DNA from: Blasia pusilla
Taxonomy: Eukaryota; Marchantiophyta; Marchantiopsida; Blasiales
Length of the DNA: 64,000 nt
NCBI GenBank assembly: GCA_050084515.1
Contig: CM114272.1
Coordinates: forward strand, 35,092,001-35,156,000
Direction of reading: 5' to 3'
Part shown: positions 46,489 to 59,400 of the stretch, piece by piece
Numbering within the stretch: position 1 is the first letter of the stretch
How the letters are laid out: each line of letters starts with the position of its first letter
Made by a program: the position numbers and the translations under genes
The notes under the pieces: generated by a model
Seen by the model: only the letters and a program-made list of their open reading frames with translations
Database searches by the model: none
What the model was told of the DNA's origin: nothing

Positions 46489-46794
46489 TATTGAAGACGG
46501 AGTTATAGTCAAGCTCATCGAAAATGCGAACTGCTACATTTGGTACTCATACAAACTAGGCAAACTTAATCTTGGTCAGTCAATTAAGCGTGATTATCTT
46601 TACTAGGGTTAGTTAATCATAGTTACTCTAACTCAAAACTATGGATAGGACTATGGTTAGTTTGCTTGTACATACCCTATACAATTGAGAAGAAGACCAT
46701 CCTCCACTCATTCTCTCATTGCAAATTTTTCTTTTTTATGATGGTGTGTGATAGTCGTATTCCACCAATTATACTTCTTTAACAATTTTCTACA
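46489..46794 (+). repeat. 3' LTR of the nested copia element
   Basis: Partner of 34522-34834; starts TATTGAAGAC and ends TTTTCTACA. The LTRs differ by many substitutions and small indels (about 80% alike by eye), so the copia host insertion is old. Confidence 0.87.
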
Positions 46795-47297
46795 TAATAG
46801 CCTATCTTTTGATTGTGTAAATTGATAGAGTATGTTGTTCCAAGTTGGGAGTTGCAATCATAGTTGATAGATCATTGGTGCAAAAAATGGCACATGATGT
46901 ATGAAACGAAAGTTTAGAATGAAAAATAATATATAGCACTACAAGGTGTGCAAAAACTATTGAAGTAAGGAGTTAAGTTGTCGATATAATCATCAACATA
47001 CATTGTTTGTGCTCAACCTATAGTATGGGGAAGGAGAATCAGTGCGTAAATGTGAAAGGAATAGTAGAGCTAACCTCTAAATTCTCCAGATATAAAGTGA
47101 ATAATCTGTAAGTGGAGAGAAAGTTTAGTATCATCATGAATAATTGGATGAAGATCCCTTGCAAAATCAGATATCTTATTCCGTGCTTGCTTCAACTGAT
47201 TAAAGCTACCAATTCAACAATCTAATGTTGGTTGTGTTGAATGGCTAAGTTCAGCAAGACATTGAGAACACAAACTTCAATCTACAGTGTTTTAGTG

Positions 47298-47735
47298 TGC
47301 TTACACATTGCTACACAACATACATCGCTGTCACCGAATGCACATACAAACGAACACGATCCCATGATAACTCATGGAATCCACATAATTTCAGTAAGAA
47401 AAGGTAGATAATTGTGTGAGGCACATCATCCCGACGAATGGCATTTCAGAGTTGTTGCTTAGCGTAAGTATCAAACCTAATAAAATGTAATTGGTTGCTT
47501 GGTCCCCTAGTAGGTATGCTCGACAAGGAAGATGGCCAATGGAATAAGTCACGATGTGAAGAACGACTATCACGTAGTGTTGTCTCCTCCATCAAACAAC
47601 AAAATGGTGGACTTAGTTAGATCATGTAAATATTGTCTGCATACACATCGCTATACAATAGACATGGCTGTCACCGAATACACATAAAAACACCCAATAT
47701 ATCATACTAACTCATAACATCTAAACATCGAGACG
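47298..47735. repeat. Diverged direct repeat, spacing about 337 bp
   Basis: GCTACACAACATACATCGCTGTCACCGAATGCACAT near 47310 and a related string near 47650 share ATCGCTATACAA/ATTGCTACACAA, GCTGTCACCGAAT and ACTCAT. A looser relative occurs near 37595. Probably remnants of one repeat family. Confidence 0.5.
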
Positions 47736-49462
47736 ATAGAGTACAAAAGTATCTCCAAAAAATCTAGATGTCTCAAATATCTCTCAAAATGTGCACACAA
47801 CTATCTCTTTCTCTCTCATGTCAAACCAAACCCACTCTCCTAATGAGAAGTTTAGGTTACTCACAAGGCAAGGAGGACCATAGCTCCACCGCCTCGTGAT
47901 AAAGCGGGGCCTTAAACAAAGAGAGAATGAGCTCCAAATCTTTCTCTCCTTGGGTATATCCCCTTCCCTCTCTCTCAAGCTCTATGCATCGTAACTTATG
48001 CTCACAGATCATCTCCTTGGCTCTTAAATTATTGAAGGGGGTCCATGGGCACTTTCCAAAGTGGGAAGTCAATTTTACTCTTAACGATAATTTACCCAAA
48101 ATAGTAAGTTTGTCTATATACCTCAAAATGAGCCGAAACAAAGGGGAATCTTGCTTTCTCAAGTTACATAAGGCCTCAACATGTCATCCTCAACCTCCTA
48201 AGGTTATCTTCAAATATCCTTAAAGGCGCTCTACTATAGTCTATAAACTCGTCGATCCATCCTAAAAGACATGACAACAATGATTGTGAAGGAGTTGAAC
48301 TTGTTGAGGACAATAGACTACGAATTCGAATGGAAGTGTGGAGTTGATTAAGATAAAAAATTGTAGGAGCTCAAGAAAATATTGGCATTGATGCCTATCT
48401 TAAGGAGATCTCTCATGAGGCACAATTTCTAGTTGCATACTAATACTAGAGCACTTTAGGACTCCCAATGGAATGACAAGGCATGTAAGTTTGTAGTGGC
48501 ATGTGCTTACCCAAGGTTGCACGAAAACAAACTTGTTTGTCCATGGGATGGACATGCTCAACAAGTCCTCCACTAGGGTTTTTTGGTACCCTGGTCACCC
48601 GTGCAAGCTCAGGAAGCGAGAAGAGGTATGGGGAAGGATCGAATCGGTGTGCAGGCTATAAGCCCTTGCTAGACCTACATCAAGTCTGTTTGGCCTGCAT
48701 CGGCCTACATAGGGCCTAATGCAGGCCAATATGGGCTATAGAATGGATGGCAAGAATGGGCGACAGGTTGTTTGATTGGGTCAAGGGTGGCCAAGCCCGA
48801 GTCTACATAGCTGGTGGAGTGGGCCCCGATGTGGGCCGTGGGAACCCAAACTTGCACGGACATGTCTATCCTACAGACATATATAAGTCTATAGACACAA
48901 ACTTTTTCTCCATGTGCAACCTTATGCTTACATCTCAAACAACATTGCAGAAGTGAAGTACGACTGATTCAAGGAAAATCATTTAGTTGTAGTGTAAGTC
49001 ATTGCAAATTCAAAAGTTACTTCAATACTTGTTTGGTAAGAAATCCACACTTGTCATTTATCATTTTCTACTCAACTACTTAATGGTGTTTGACAAGCTG
49101 ATAAGGATGGAAGCTTGCTATATGGGCATTATTTTCATAGGATTATGATTTTTAGATGGTTCATTGCCCTAAGCATCTTAACCATATTACACATCGACTA
49201 ATCCAAAATCCATATATGAGTTGCAGAGATGAGACAATCACTAAAGGGCATGATGGACAAAATTTCCCATATTGGCATGTAGAAGCCTTTCTTAGTTTGA
49301 AGGTGATGAAGGATGAGGTTATAATGACGTCGAGCAATGTAGTAAATTTAGTGGAGTAGGAGTGAGAAAGAAGTAAGTCCATGGCATATCATCACACCAT
49401 CCATGATAATGCAATGACCCTCAAGAATTTATGCTACGTAAAGGTTTAGAGGTTTAGGGAAT

Positions 49463-49542
49463 TTAAGGATCCGAAACCCTTTAGCGCTTGGGGGTTAAAT
49501 TCCCTAACCATCACTAAGCGCTAAATGGTTTTGGATCCTTAA
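49463..49542. repeat. Inverted repeat, 27-bp arms
   Basis: Arms at 49463-49489 and 49516-49542 match at 25 of 27 positions (TTAAGGATCC, then AAACC, then TTTAGCGCTT), with a 26-base loop. Within it, TAAATTCCCT at 49497-49506 can also pair with AGGGAATTTA at 49456-49465. It resembles a tiny fold-back transposon or hairpin RNA precursor. Confidence 0.75.
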
Positions 49543-50530
49543 GATGCTAATTATCTCCCTAGCAAGCCTCTTCCCCATACCTTCACCAATCTCCTCAAAG
49601 CACCTGAGTTGGAGCACGGTGGTTCCTTTCTCAAGGTATGTCATGAATGGCTCCTTCACTCAAACTTGAAATAGGCCAAACCATGAAACATTGTTAATCT
49701 CTTGTTACAAGACCCAAGTGGGTAGGGACAGAGAGGATCCTTTCCTATATGTTCTTCTAAGGTTTGCCAGAGGAACCTCTCATTTCCCAACATCCAACTT
49801 AAGCCCTTGGTTTTGGCCTATAATCCAAATGTGGTTCGCTTCTTGTAAACGTGCCTTTGACTAGTTAATCCCCAAAATGGCTTGGGGGAGTACCAACAGA
49901 TTCTTCCTATCTAGAATTCAAGAAACTCAACTTGGAACCTTACTCCACATCTTGTGGGTCTCATGGTTAGCACCCATCTCAACTCCCGCCATTTGGCGTT
50001 TCACACTTGTCATGCAACCCTTCATGTTTGTCACCAAGGGATCTCATCTTTTGACCCATGATCGTGGCTCTCTTACTAGGTCTTTGCTGGTATAAGCATC
50101 ATAGACTTAGTTGATCACGATGTACGCAAAAAAGGGTTGGTGGACGGAATGAGCATTAGATGAGCGGGATTGAGTCCTAGCTTAGAGGTTCATGTGGGAG
50201 GGGACTTGTTTCACCTCAGTGTGGGATTGTGGGCACACACATCTTAGAGGTTGAAAATGGTGCAACTTGCTCATGAGGAGTTGGGGTGTTTTGGAGTTAT
50301 AATACTTATAACTTACTCCACAGACAATAGTGGTTGCAAGGGATGTTTATTATGTATCGAAGCTTGTTAAACATTTTGTGGTGTGTGATAGAGTGTAAGT
50401 ATCATTTAATGCTCCTATAGCATGGTTGCATATGCTTCCCATTATGGGCCTTGGATTATAAGTGGATTTTATAAATCGTTCACCGATCGGCATAGTTAAT
50501 TTGTGTTGGTCATGGTGGAGCACACGTTGA

Positions 50531-50652
50531 ACTTGATCTAAAATGTGTATGTACAACGTCTTCACTAGACTTGTGTAGCAACGTTATGAAAAGCTCATAA
50601 CGTTGCTACACAAGTCGAGTGAAGACGTTGTACATACACTTTTCGATCAAGT
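50531..50652. repeat. Long near-perfect inverted repeat (about 58-bp arms, 5-base loop)
   Basis: The left arm 50531-50589 and right arm 50595-50652 are reverse complements with about one mismatch per 20 bases and one indel. Central sequence: TTATGA, AAAGC, TCATAA. The right arm merges into a gypsy integrase fragment, so the left arm is an inverted copy of transposon sequence. Confidence 0.92.
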
Positions 50653-50760
50653 ACTGAATCATTTTAGTGCAATAGCGAAGATGCTTACCAAGCAAGGGAA
50701 GGATCCTTTAAATGAGTTCCAAATAATCAGCTCTTGGTTGACCATTGTACCATCATACGG
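50603..50760 (+). pseudogene. Ty3/gypsy integrase fragment
   Basis: The frame reads SSEDVVHTLFDQVLNHF and then MLTKQGKDPLNEFQ. These match the gypsy integrase core pattern seen more clearly on the minus strand at 63199-62921 (DSEEIMYTFLDQLLSHYGAPTEVLTD). The active-site Asp of the LTDQG motif is Lys here. No neighbouring pol domains are recognisable, so it is a small relic. Confidence 0.7.
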
Positions 50761-52730
50761 CAAATGGATCGATGGAGCGAGTGTTCCATGTGATGAAGAG
50801 GATCTTCCCCAAGTATGGGTTACAGCATATATGCTTCAGATATTGACACCTATGGTTACCATGATTGGCTATCGATTTATTGATTTAGTGCATATGCATC
50901 CATAGCTCCTTTTCACTTAATTTCCTTTTGTATAGGCAAGTATCGGATTTACTTACAACCATTTATTTAAATGTGGCGAAGCTTGTACAAATGGGTGACT
51001 TAGAGGTATGGGTCAAAATCTGTTCTTAACAGGAAAAGCTATTTCAACAAGTATTAAAGTGAGAAAGTAGCTATCGGTCGACATCCACATATGTCAAGTT
51101 ATGGTATGGTTAGGGAGATTGATACTGTATGGAGATCTTAAGGTTTCACCCTAGTGAATATGTTTACCTATAATAAACAAACCCAACACTTTGGAAGGCA
51201 CGATTGTGAGATTGCGGCAGACGCTTCCAACGTAGATCTTAATGTTGGAAGGGTACGGGTATCGTGTCGAAGGACTGTATGCGCACTTGTGGGACATGTC
51301 TCCTTCTCAATGTGAATAGTACGATGAACTAAGTCTCTTGGACTTGAGGTAGATGAGGTGTGACTCAACATAAGGTGTGACCTAGATGTTAGTGTATTCA
51401 CGAGGGTGACCTATCTATCATCATATTTGGATGCGGTTGCTCCAAGAAGTATATAGTGTGTTCTATATTGTCAATGTTGAATGAAAGTGACTTTGATTGT
51501 AAGTGGAATAGTGATGGAGGGATGAGAGTGCACCAAGCTTCTTGGTCTTAGCACTAAACAGTGCATGGACACTTAGTTGTCTAGGGCCGAAAGGATCCAA
51601 CCACCAACTAGGCAAACGATTGTGCAAACTTTGGATGCCATTTTTTTTCTATTCTAAGTCTATATGCATGTCATCGCAATATATCTGGCGATGTGGATGC
51701 CCATGACAAGCTCTAAAGATTCACATGGAAACACTTTTAAAGATGCTATCTTGCAAGGGGAGTGAGTATCGACCAATTCTTCGCCTCATCTATCCTTAAA
51801 TAAACCTTTCACAAAAGAACTTGTTACTCGAGCACTTTGAGCAAATAGCAAGCAATGACCCTCCTATCATCACGCTTGCAAGATGGTTGAGATGGAAAGA
51901 GGGTTACCCTAATGAGGATTCTTAGTGGATCCAGGCAACGATTCTACAAATAAAATACCATCGAAAAGGAAGGAGAAGAATCATGACATCCGAGCAGGTA
52001 AATTACTTGTTTGGGTGCCCCAAATCTCTCCATGATTTAGTGATGGGTATTGGATTTTCTGTAGGACACATTCTTTCAAGAGCAAACCTGAATAACTAAG
52101 CTCCGCTGATATCAATAGAGTTACCTACACTTCTATTGGAGAGTGACTTGTCTGCTTGACACATGGCAACAAGAAAATGTTTCTTACACTAAGGGCCACA
52201 AAGTCATTTTTGGAATTTGAGTGCACCAAGATTAATTCCAATCACATGGTTCCCTAGTAATCTTTGTTTGCATGGATGACGTATACACCTAACATCTGCT
52301 TTGGTCCTCTTCCAATGCTGAAGATTTGGATAAAGATTGTCACCTACATACGTAACAAACAACCTCTGCCTGACCATCAATATTTTCATTGAGATGGAAC
52401 TCCAAATATTACATGGCTTTGAACCTTCTCATAGGCCCAAGGACTCTCCCTATCTTGCTAATTGGTGTGCATTAACTGCATTCACAACTCTAGTCAAATT
52501 TCAACCCTGCATGATTCTGTAATTTTCCATGTAGTGTGACCGGCGCCTGGTATTGGGATAGAAAGACCTTCCATTAAATCTGCTTAACACAAGTGAACAC
52601 GCAAACCCCCTTTCCAACCGAAAGATCAGCTTTAGGTACTCATATTACTCTTCGTACTTACAGTTCTGTTTGTGCAGGCATCCCCTCACCTTCAAGCAAT
52701 GTTCAATGCACAAGGGGCCTACATTCCAGA

Positions 52731-53040
52731 CTAGTGTGGAGGTGCCCGCGGGTCAATTAGCCCATATCGATCCTTGCACTCCTGCAAAGCAGTACGAAGA
52801 GCAAAGGGAAATTTGACATCCATTTATCACGCTGCTGTGATTTCTTCCATTCACTGGTCTGATTTCTTCCACAGCTTCACTTAGCATGTCTGCATCAATT
52901 AGCCTGTGTTGATCTATACATACCTGCAGAGTAGTATAAAGAGTAAAAGAGCAATTCAATGTACATTTGTCTCCCAGTGCTACGATTTCTTCCTTGGCTC
53001 TTCTTGCTGCTGCATCCACCATAGCTATCTCCAAATCCAT
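52731..53040 (-). CDS. Possible small two-exon gene encoding 55 residues; unrecognised
   Basis: Exon 52924-53040 starts with ATG and encodes 39 residues: an amphipathic, Ala/Glu/Lys-rich helix (VDAAARRAKEEIVALGDK) and then CTLNC. It ends CAG at a strong donor, GTATGTATAG. A pyrimidine-rich acceptor ending TTTGCAG at 52782 would join exon 52731-52781, which adds ECKDRYGLIDPRAPPH and a stop. The joined product has three cysteines (C-x4-C, then C about 11 residues on). I do not recognise the family. It lies 0.4 kb downstream of the NOL10 stop on the same strand. It could also be a pseudogene fragment or chance, but the splice signals are better than background. Confidence 0.4.
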
Positions 53041-53473
53041 TCACTCCTCCCACAGCTCAATTCGTGTGAAAAGGTTGTGTCAAAACTATTTCCTAGTCAT
53101 TGTCGACGGCACATTTCAATAAAATATTCAAGAGTATGGAGAACTTCTCAACAACCTCCGGAGGCAAAAAGAAAAACGGAGAACTCCAGGGAAGCCCTTG
53201 TACCATTGCAGCCGCTGATACATTTCTGTCTGATAATCTCATTTTGAGGAACAAAATTGGTTCAGACATGTATCGATGTACAGTTCTTCATAGATATCCC
53301 AAGTCATGATCAGGCCACCAATCAATGTCACTCAGCTCCATAGAATCTATGGCAACACAAACTCGGCCGAGTTGTCCGACGCTTACTCTAAATCTCGACT
53401 GCAGGACTCCCAAAAATCAAGGGAGCATCGGAATGGATATTTTTCTCCTTTCTTCTCACACTGGCACTTGGAT

Positions 53474-56400
53474 TCAGCCCCTGCTCCTTCCCCTCCCCCT
53501 TCCCCTCCCCCTTCCCCTTCCCCTACCTGCACCCCTACTCAATCCCCTCCCTCTTCCTCTGGAAGATTGAGGATTTTCGCTCTTTAATCCCAGAGAATGA
53601 ATTCCACGCTTTTTAAGCCTGCTTGATTCATTGAAGGATCGTCCATCTGGAGACTCTTCTCGAGTATTTCTTCTGGGCTTGAAACTAATTTGACGGCTAC
53701 CCCCGAGGCCCTTAACATGAGCACCATCACTTTGAAATCTGGATGATTTATTGGCCTCATCCACTCGTTGAGACAGAGGTAAGTTTTGCTCTGCCACCAA
53801 AGACACTTTGCTTCTAAACGCCTGTGCATGAACCTCATCTTTTGCCTCATAAAATCTGCACAGCACACAGATGAATGATCGGTCCACCTCATGTCAAGGG
53901 GGTAATTTGCACACTACTGTCCTGGCTAGAAGTATGCATGTATGATGCTTAATGTCAGAATACTTCATTTATAGTCTAGACAGGGATTCACATTTTCTAT
54001 AGAAGTTGCAAAGTGCATGAAATTCACAAATATAGTGCCACCACATTGATACTGACTAGGGGGGGAAGAGCAATTCTGTGAATTCTTGTGGAGACACACA
54101 GTTAACTGGTGTGCTGGGTCGAGGGAAAATGCCACCAAAAGCTTCAAACGTGTGCTTCACACATTCAAGACATGAGGCCAGAATCTTCCAAGAAACATTT
54201 CTCACCTAGGTCCACCAGTAGACTTTTCCTCCTTTTTCTTTTGCTTCTCCCTCAGAACCTTAAGCGTTTTTGATGGCTTGCTTGGGTTTTCATCCTCCGA
54301 CATTGAATCACTACTGCTCCCATCTCCATCGCCATCATCTTCATCCTCGTTCTCATCATCAGACACAAGATCAAAATGCTCTTGCATGAGGGATGGTTTC
54401 CTCTTCTCTGCATTTGGATGCAGGGCTCGGAACTCATCTGCGTCTTCATCAACTTGGAATGCCTACAGATGGAGCAAAACAACAACTTAGCTGCAGCAGT
54501 TCTGCACAGACCACCACTGCTGTAGGGTGTTTCTGAAAGACTGTCCTTCACGGGATTGCCAATTTGATGTACCTAGCTCATCCAGAACAAAAATACTGGG
54601 TAGTTGTGATATCTAAGACCATCATGCATACATAACCATAGACAATTCTAACACTCCCCAAAGGTAAAAACTGCAGTGAAGACCAAGTGCTCCAGACTCT
54701 GCTACGATCAGGGAAAACCACATAGACTCTAGAACTACTGGATTGAAATAGGACCTTCTATAAAGCAAGCTGAGAAATGAAGCATCATATCTCCCTTGAT
54801 CCTACTCAGGTCAAAATAGATAATTACCACTAAAGAAAGAATGCAAAGAAATCATACAGAAACAAATATGTGAAAAATACCTTATCACTGAACATGGCAG
54901 AAAACCTGTCATCCTTGAGTAAACTAAGCCCAGCCTTCTTCCTTCCTGCAGAGCGTGTAGGTTGAACATTGTCGCCTTCATCATCACCATCCCCACCATT
55001 CCTTGCACCTGATGTAAGGAGACGAGCGGCCAACTCTTTGTTCACCTTTGGGAGCCTCGTCTTTACCTGCATTGATAAAGGTCAACAAAAATCTAGTCAT
55101 GAGCACCAAGGACAAAACTATGTGTGTTTGTGCATCTAACAATAACTAAGCCATCCGCAAGTTGTCACAATTTACAGGTTTACTTACTGTAATACGTGCA
55201 GCACGGCTTGCATCCAGCTTTTCCTGCACTCGCTGGTTTCTGTAGTCCTCATACGCGAATGGATTAGCAATTGCTTTTGCCTGTGCACAAAATTAAACTT
55301 GCACAGTTAAGCCACTTGTTTTAACTTAACACTTGCAGGTCATCTTGTTTTGTGCATACTTTCTTCAAACATAGAAATAATATGAGCTGGGAAAGCCTCC
55401 AATGTAAGGCAATGTAGAGAATTCAGGTATGAAATTTTAGTCGTGTAAATTGGTAATTAATTGAAAACCAGTAGGAAATAAATAACTTTCCCTGGATCCC
55501 TGAAATTTTCCTGGAGATTGTCAAAAAAACATCTCTACATGGATCAAAATTGTATAGATTAAATATAAAGAAATGAAAGTAGTTCTTTAACAGCTGATTG
55601 TCAAACGGTTGATAATTTGGGTACCTTGGCATAAAGTCGATGATCAATAAAAAATCCATGCATGTACGCCCTTAGCAGATTGGTGCCAAGCAGATTAGTT
55701 AGGTTGAGATTCTCAAGATCCTTTCTAGTTACAAACTTGAAGTCGTCATATATGGTAGTCTGTGCACCTTCCTCCAGTTCTTCCTGTAGATATCATTAAA
55801 ATACCAAATAAGCTTTGACTATCCATACTACTTTGGAAACAACTAATAGATGCAAGAATGCAAATGCTTTGCAGGAGAACAAACACAAATGTAAATGCGG
55901 GAAAAGCTCAGCATACCGTTAAGTTCTCAAGAAATGAACACCACTTTGGAGCTGGGCCAAGAGCAGGGACAAAGTATGAAGATAATCTGGGAGAATCAAG
56001 AGCCATAAGAATAAGCCCACTTTCTGGATACACACAAATATCATTTATCTCCCCTGCAGGCGCTTCAATACTAGTCATGCTCTTACCCTGCAAGACCAAT
56101 AACACAAAATTAACACAATCAGATTCATCATGGTCTGGCGGAGGGACGTGTTGCTAGCAGAATTGTGATTCGACAAAAACACCTATTCATTCTCTGGGTT
56201 TTTCTGCAATCTAATTACTCTTGCTGCTTTTCAGTACCCCAAACACTAATTTTGGACTGTGGTATTATGAAAAGTCTGCAAAGGGTTGCAATTTACCGTC
56301 TGGGGTTCCCATACTCGTAAAACTTTACTATCCGAAGTAACTAAGTTCCTTGAATTGTTGCTCAAACTCTCATGCCACTTGATGTCAACAATAGGAGCAC

Positions 56401-59400
56401 CGTACCTGAAAACAATTGAACCTCCAATTCAATCTATCATACAAAGCTCACACATGAAGTCATAAACAAGAGACCTAAGAATACATAGTGAAACAAATAT
56501 ATTTGGTAAAACAATGGAAGAGCTCATGCACACTGTGGGAAAAGCCCATAAGATATGTAAGAGAGATCAAGAAACTAACATGTGATCCTTGACATGTAAA
56601 GGTGTCGATGACCGCAGGTCATAGAGGAGCACCTGGCAGAGGCACACACAATTAAGTAAAAGCCCAAGCTCACAAGAACTTGAGATGCTTGGTAGAGTCT
56701 TCAAATCCTTGAATCCACACTAAGATTTCTTCAACCATATAGTACACCAGAAGGCATTACGGAAGGATTAAATTGTGGACTTAATTGACATACTTCAGAA
56801 AAACGAAGGGCTTTATCTCGGAATTTCTTGTTTATGGATGGACATTGGCATCAGTGCACACAACACTGGAACTTACAAAGCATACCAAGTCCTCAGACAC
56901 AATTGTCTCATGCCACCCCTGCCGTTTTCTGCTGAAAGGGAAGCGAAACATTGCTCAACTTGTTGGGGCGTCCAAAGTTGCTTCATTTATCATGGCATCA
57001 TAATAACTCTTCACAGTTCTGTTTTGTAAAGATGGAGACCAATAGGACTTCTCTTTGCGCCAAGTCCACAAATTGGGTTGGAACTATTCATTGAATAATG
57101 CCAAAATGTAATTAGAAGAATTACCTGTCCTGAACTGGTCCCAGCTGCAAGTAGGATCCCTTCTCTTTCATCAAACCTTAAGGCTGTAATTTCCTGAACG
57201 TAGAAAACCAAAAGCTCAGAGGGAAATCACAGCTGAAAAGAAAATTCGTATTATCTCTGTACACTAAGAAATAGAAACGAACAGTTCATTTGCATCCATA
57301 AGCATCTATCACCTTCACAGATCTTCACAGACATGTTTTCACCAGTATAGTCTAAATATTGGCTGGTTGAGTTTTGGCAATCTTGGGGTTGGAACTATTA
57401 AGACAGGACTAGCACTGGCTTCCAAGGATGAGAAGGCTTCTGTCCATGAATATGAATTAATGAAGAGATGGAGCAATAAGACCTTTGATACCATGATTGT
57501 CCTTACATTCAAATTATGGAGAAATGTAATGTCCATGATTTTATTTCTCCATAATGTAATTGTGTCACATAGACTGGCATCTAGACAGAAGACTTTATAT
57601 CAGAAACCAAAAGCGAAAAGTGGCGAACAGTATGAATTTGCCTAGGAAGAAATTTGCAAAAATGTACAACAGTAACAAAAGTAGCTCTAGTTCTCTCCAT
57701 TACATCAAAAAGATGTTGGAACTAGAACAGAGACGTATCTCTAGTAGGACAAATAAGCCCCAAGAATAGAGATCAATTGAAATTTCTGAACAAAGCTTGA
57801 AAACTATTCCTTAAAGCTGGACAGAATGGCGGCAACATTATGAACAGCATTCCCTCCCAGTGTCATTGCTTTGCAGTGGGTGTGGATCATGGTCAAAATG
57901 AACTAGGATTGCAGTTTCACAGTAACTGGCACATAATGACAAACAAGATAGATATATTAATTTGTTGACCTGACATGAAGATTACCAGATTGATGGAAAA
58001 ACAAACTAATAGATAAAGAAAAAAAAACAGCTACCTTCATCTCTTCATCTCCCCAATATGTTAGCTTAGTAGATGTTGCATTCCAATCCAGGTGTTTTCT
58101 CACAGCTGAATCTTGGTTTCAAACTAATTCTAGTCAGACTAACAAGTATATGTAATGCTTCAGATATAAAAATCTGAAAGTACTTTCATGCTGCACCGGA
58201 ACAGAACTTTTAATGGTTTGGAACTAAATGGAAGAAACAGGGACAACATCTTTCACATGTATTGGTGTCAAAAGAGGAGATTGCCATACCTGTCCACTAT
58301 TTCCAGTTGCCCCCGCGGCATCGATTCTCCCTACACCAGCCTTTTGTCTTAAGTCAAAACATTCGATTGCTCCATCCTCTCCTCCACATGCTATTAAGCC
58401 ATGAACAGGACTGAAATTCCAAGGGAGTTCAGTTTTTCCATCATGATCCGGATTTAAAACTGCACATCTCAAGTGTATCCACTTTGATCTTTTCTCCTTT
58501 ACACAAAGTGCAACAGACTTCAAACTTAGATGCAGCAAGAAAGATAGGTTGAATGATTTCTTAATTAATCTTCGAGCTCTTAAAAAGCGTTGTACACTAT
58601 GTAAACCTACCCTACTAAACGCTAAAACAACATTACAATAGAGAAAATCTTTTAGCAAACCTGAAAATCTGACCTATCACTTGGTTATTACAAGACTTTG
58701 AACTCATAGGACACCATCTCCGAATCACTACTCTCTTCTTTACAGATAGGAGCAAACATTGTACCTCCTACCCAGAACATTTATGCCTGGAGATTGGCTT
58801 TGAAGTGGTGCAAGAAATCGTCCCTACAGGGTTCCAAGTAATCAAGATTATGAAAGAAAAAATCCAGGAAAACAATTAGAAAGTAAATCTGAACCAAAAA
58901 CCCCAGAATCTTCTGACATAGCTAAATAGTCAATTGCACTAGCCACAATCACAGTAGTAAGACATTCATAATTCATGGCTTTATCGACCTATTCTATCAG
59001 CTACCATCAAAATTAGACAATTTCTACGGCCCAAAAGTCTGTTCTCACTATCAGAAAAAGAAGTGCTGTCTAGTTCCAACAGACCAGACACATATTATCC
59101 CTAACCACAATCAAACAAAGCAGAAGAATACCTGCTCCAAGTTGAGGCGATAAATCTCTGATGATGATGCAGCTACCAGAAGATCACAGGACCAGCAGTC
59201 ATACGCTATATCTCTGCCCATTCTGCGCAAGAGGCAAAGCACTACAGAAAGATAGTCAGCTTGATTTATTCAATTGCACATTTTTCACTAAGTCCAAGTG
59301 AGCAATCCTATTCATCATGCGAGACAGACAAGATGCAATGCACATACAATCATCAGTTTCGACTATGGTGCTTACAGTGAAAGGTTGACAACCAGATTTT

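Larger units (their letters stand above)
34522..46794 (+). mobile_element. Degenerate Ty1/copia element carrying nested insertions
   Basis: Plus-strand copia element with LTRs at 34522-34834 and 46489-46794. The flanking bases are GAATA (34517-34521) and TAATA (46795-46799), a probable target duplication with one change. Its own parts are gag (about 35540-36440), integrase (43063-43860), reverse transcriptase (43960-44352) and RNase H (44659-45061, then 45318-45356 and 46376-46480). About 6.6 kb of gypsy material sits between gag and integrase, and two further insertions split the RNase H region. Removing the insertions leaves an element of ordinary copia length that lacks its protease segment. 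Many stops and frameshifts show great age. Confidence 0.88.
46795..52730. other. Intergenic region with repeats; no supported gene
   Basis: Open frames here are short and without domain content. The region contains a diverged pair at 47298/47636, a fold-back at 49463-49542, a long inverted repeat at 50531-50652 and a gypsy integrase scrap. 48500-48960 has short TGTCCATGG-like phrases that also occur near 4530-4770 and 5150, hinting at a dispersed repeat. Confidence 0.5.

Noticed and set aside
53306-53587. Pro/Ser-rich plus-strand frames near 53500
   Set aside because: They arise from the reverse complement of the RG-encoding purine repeat at the end of NOL10.
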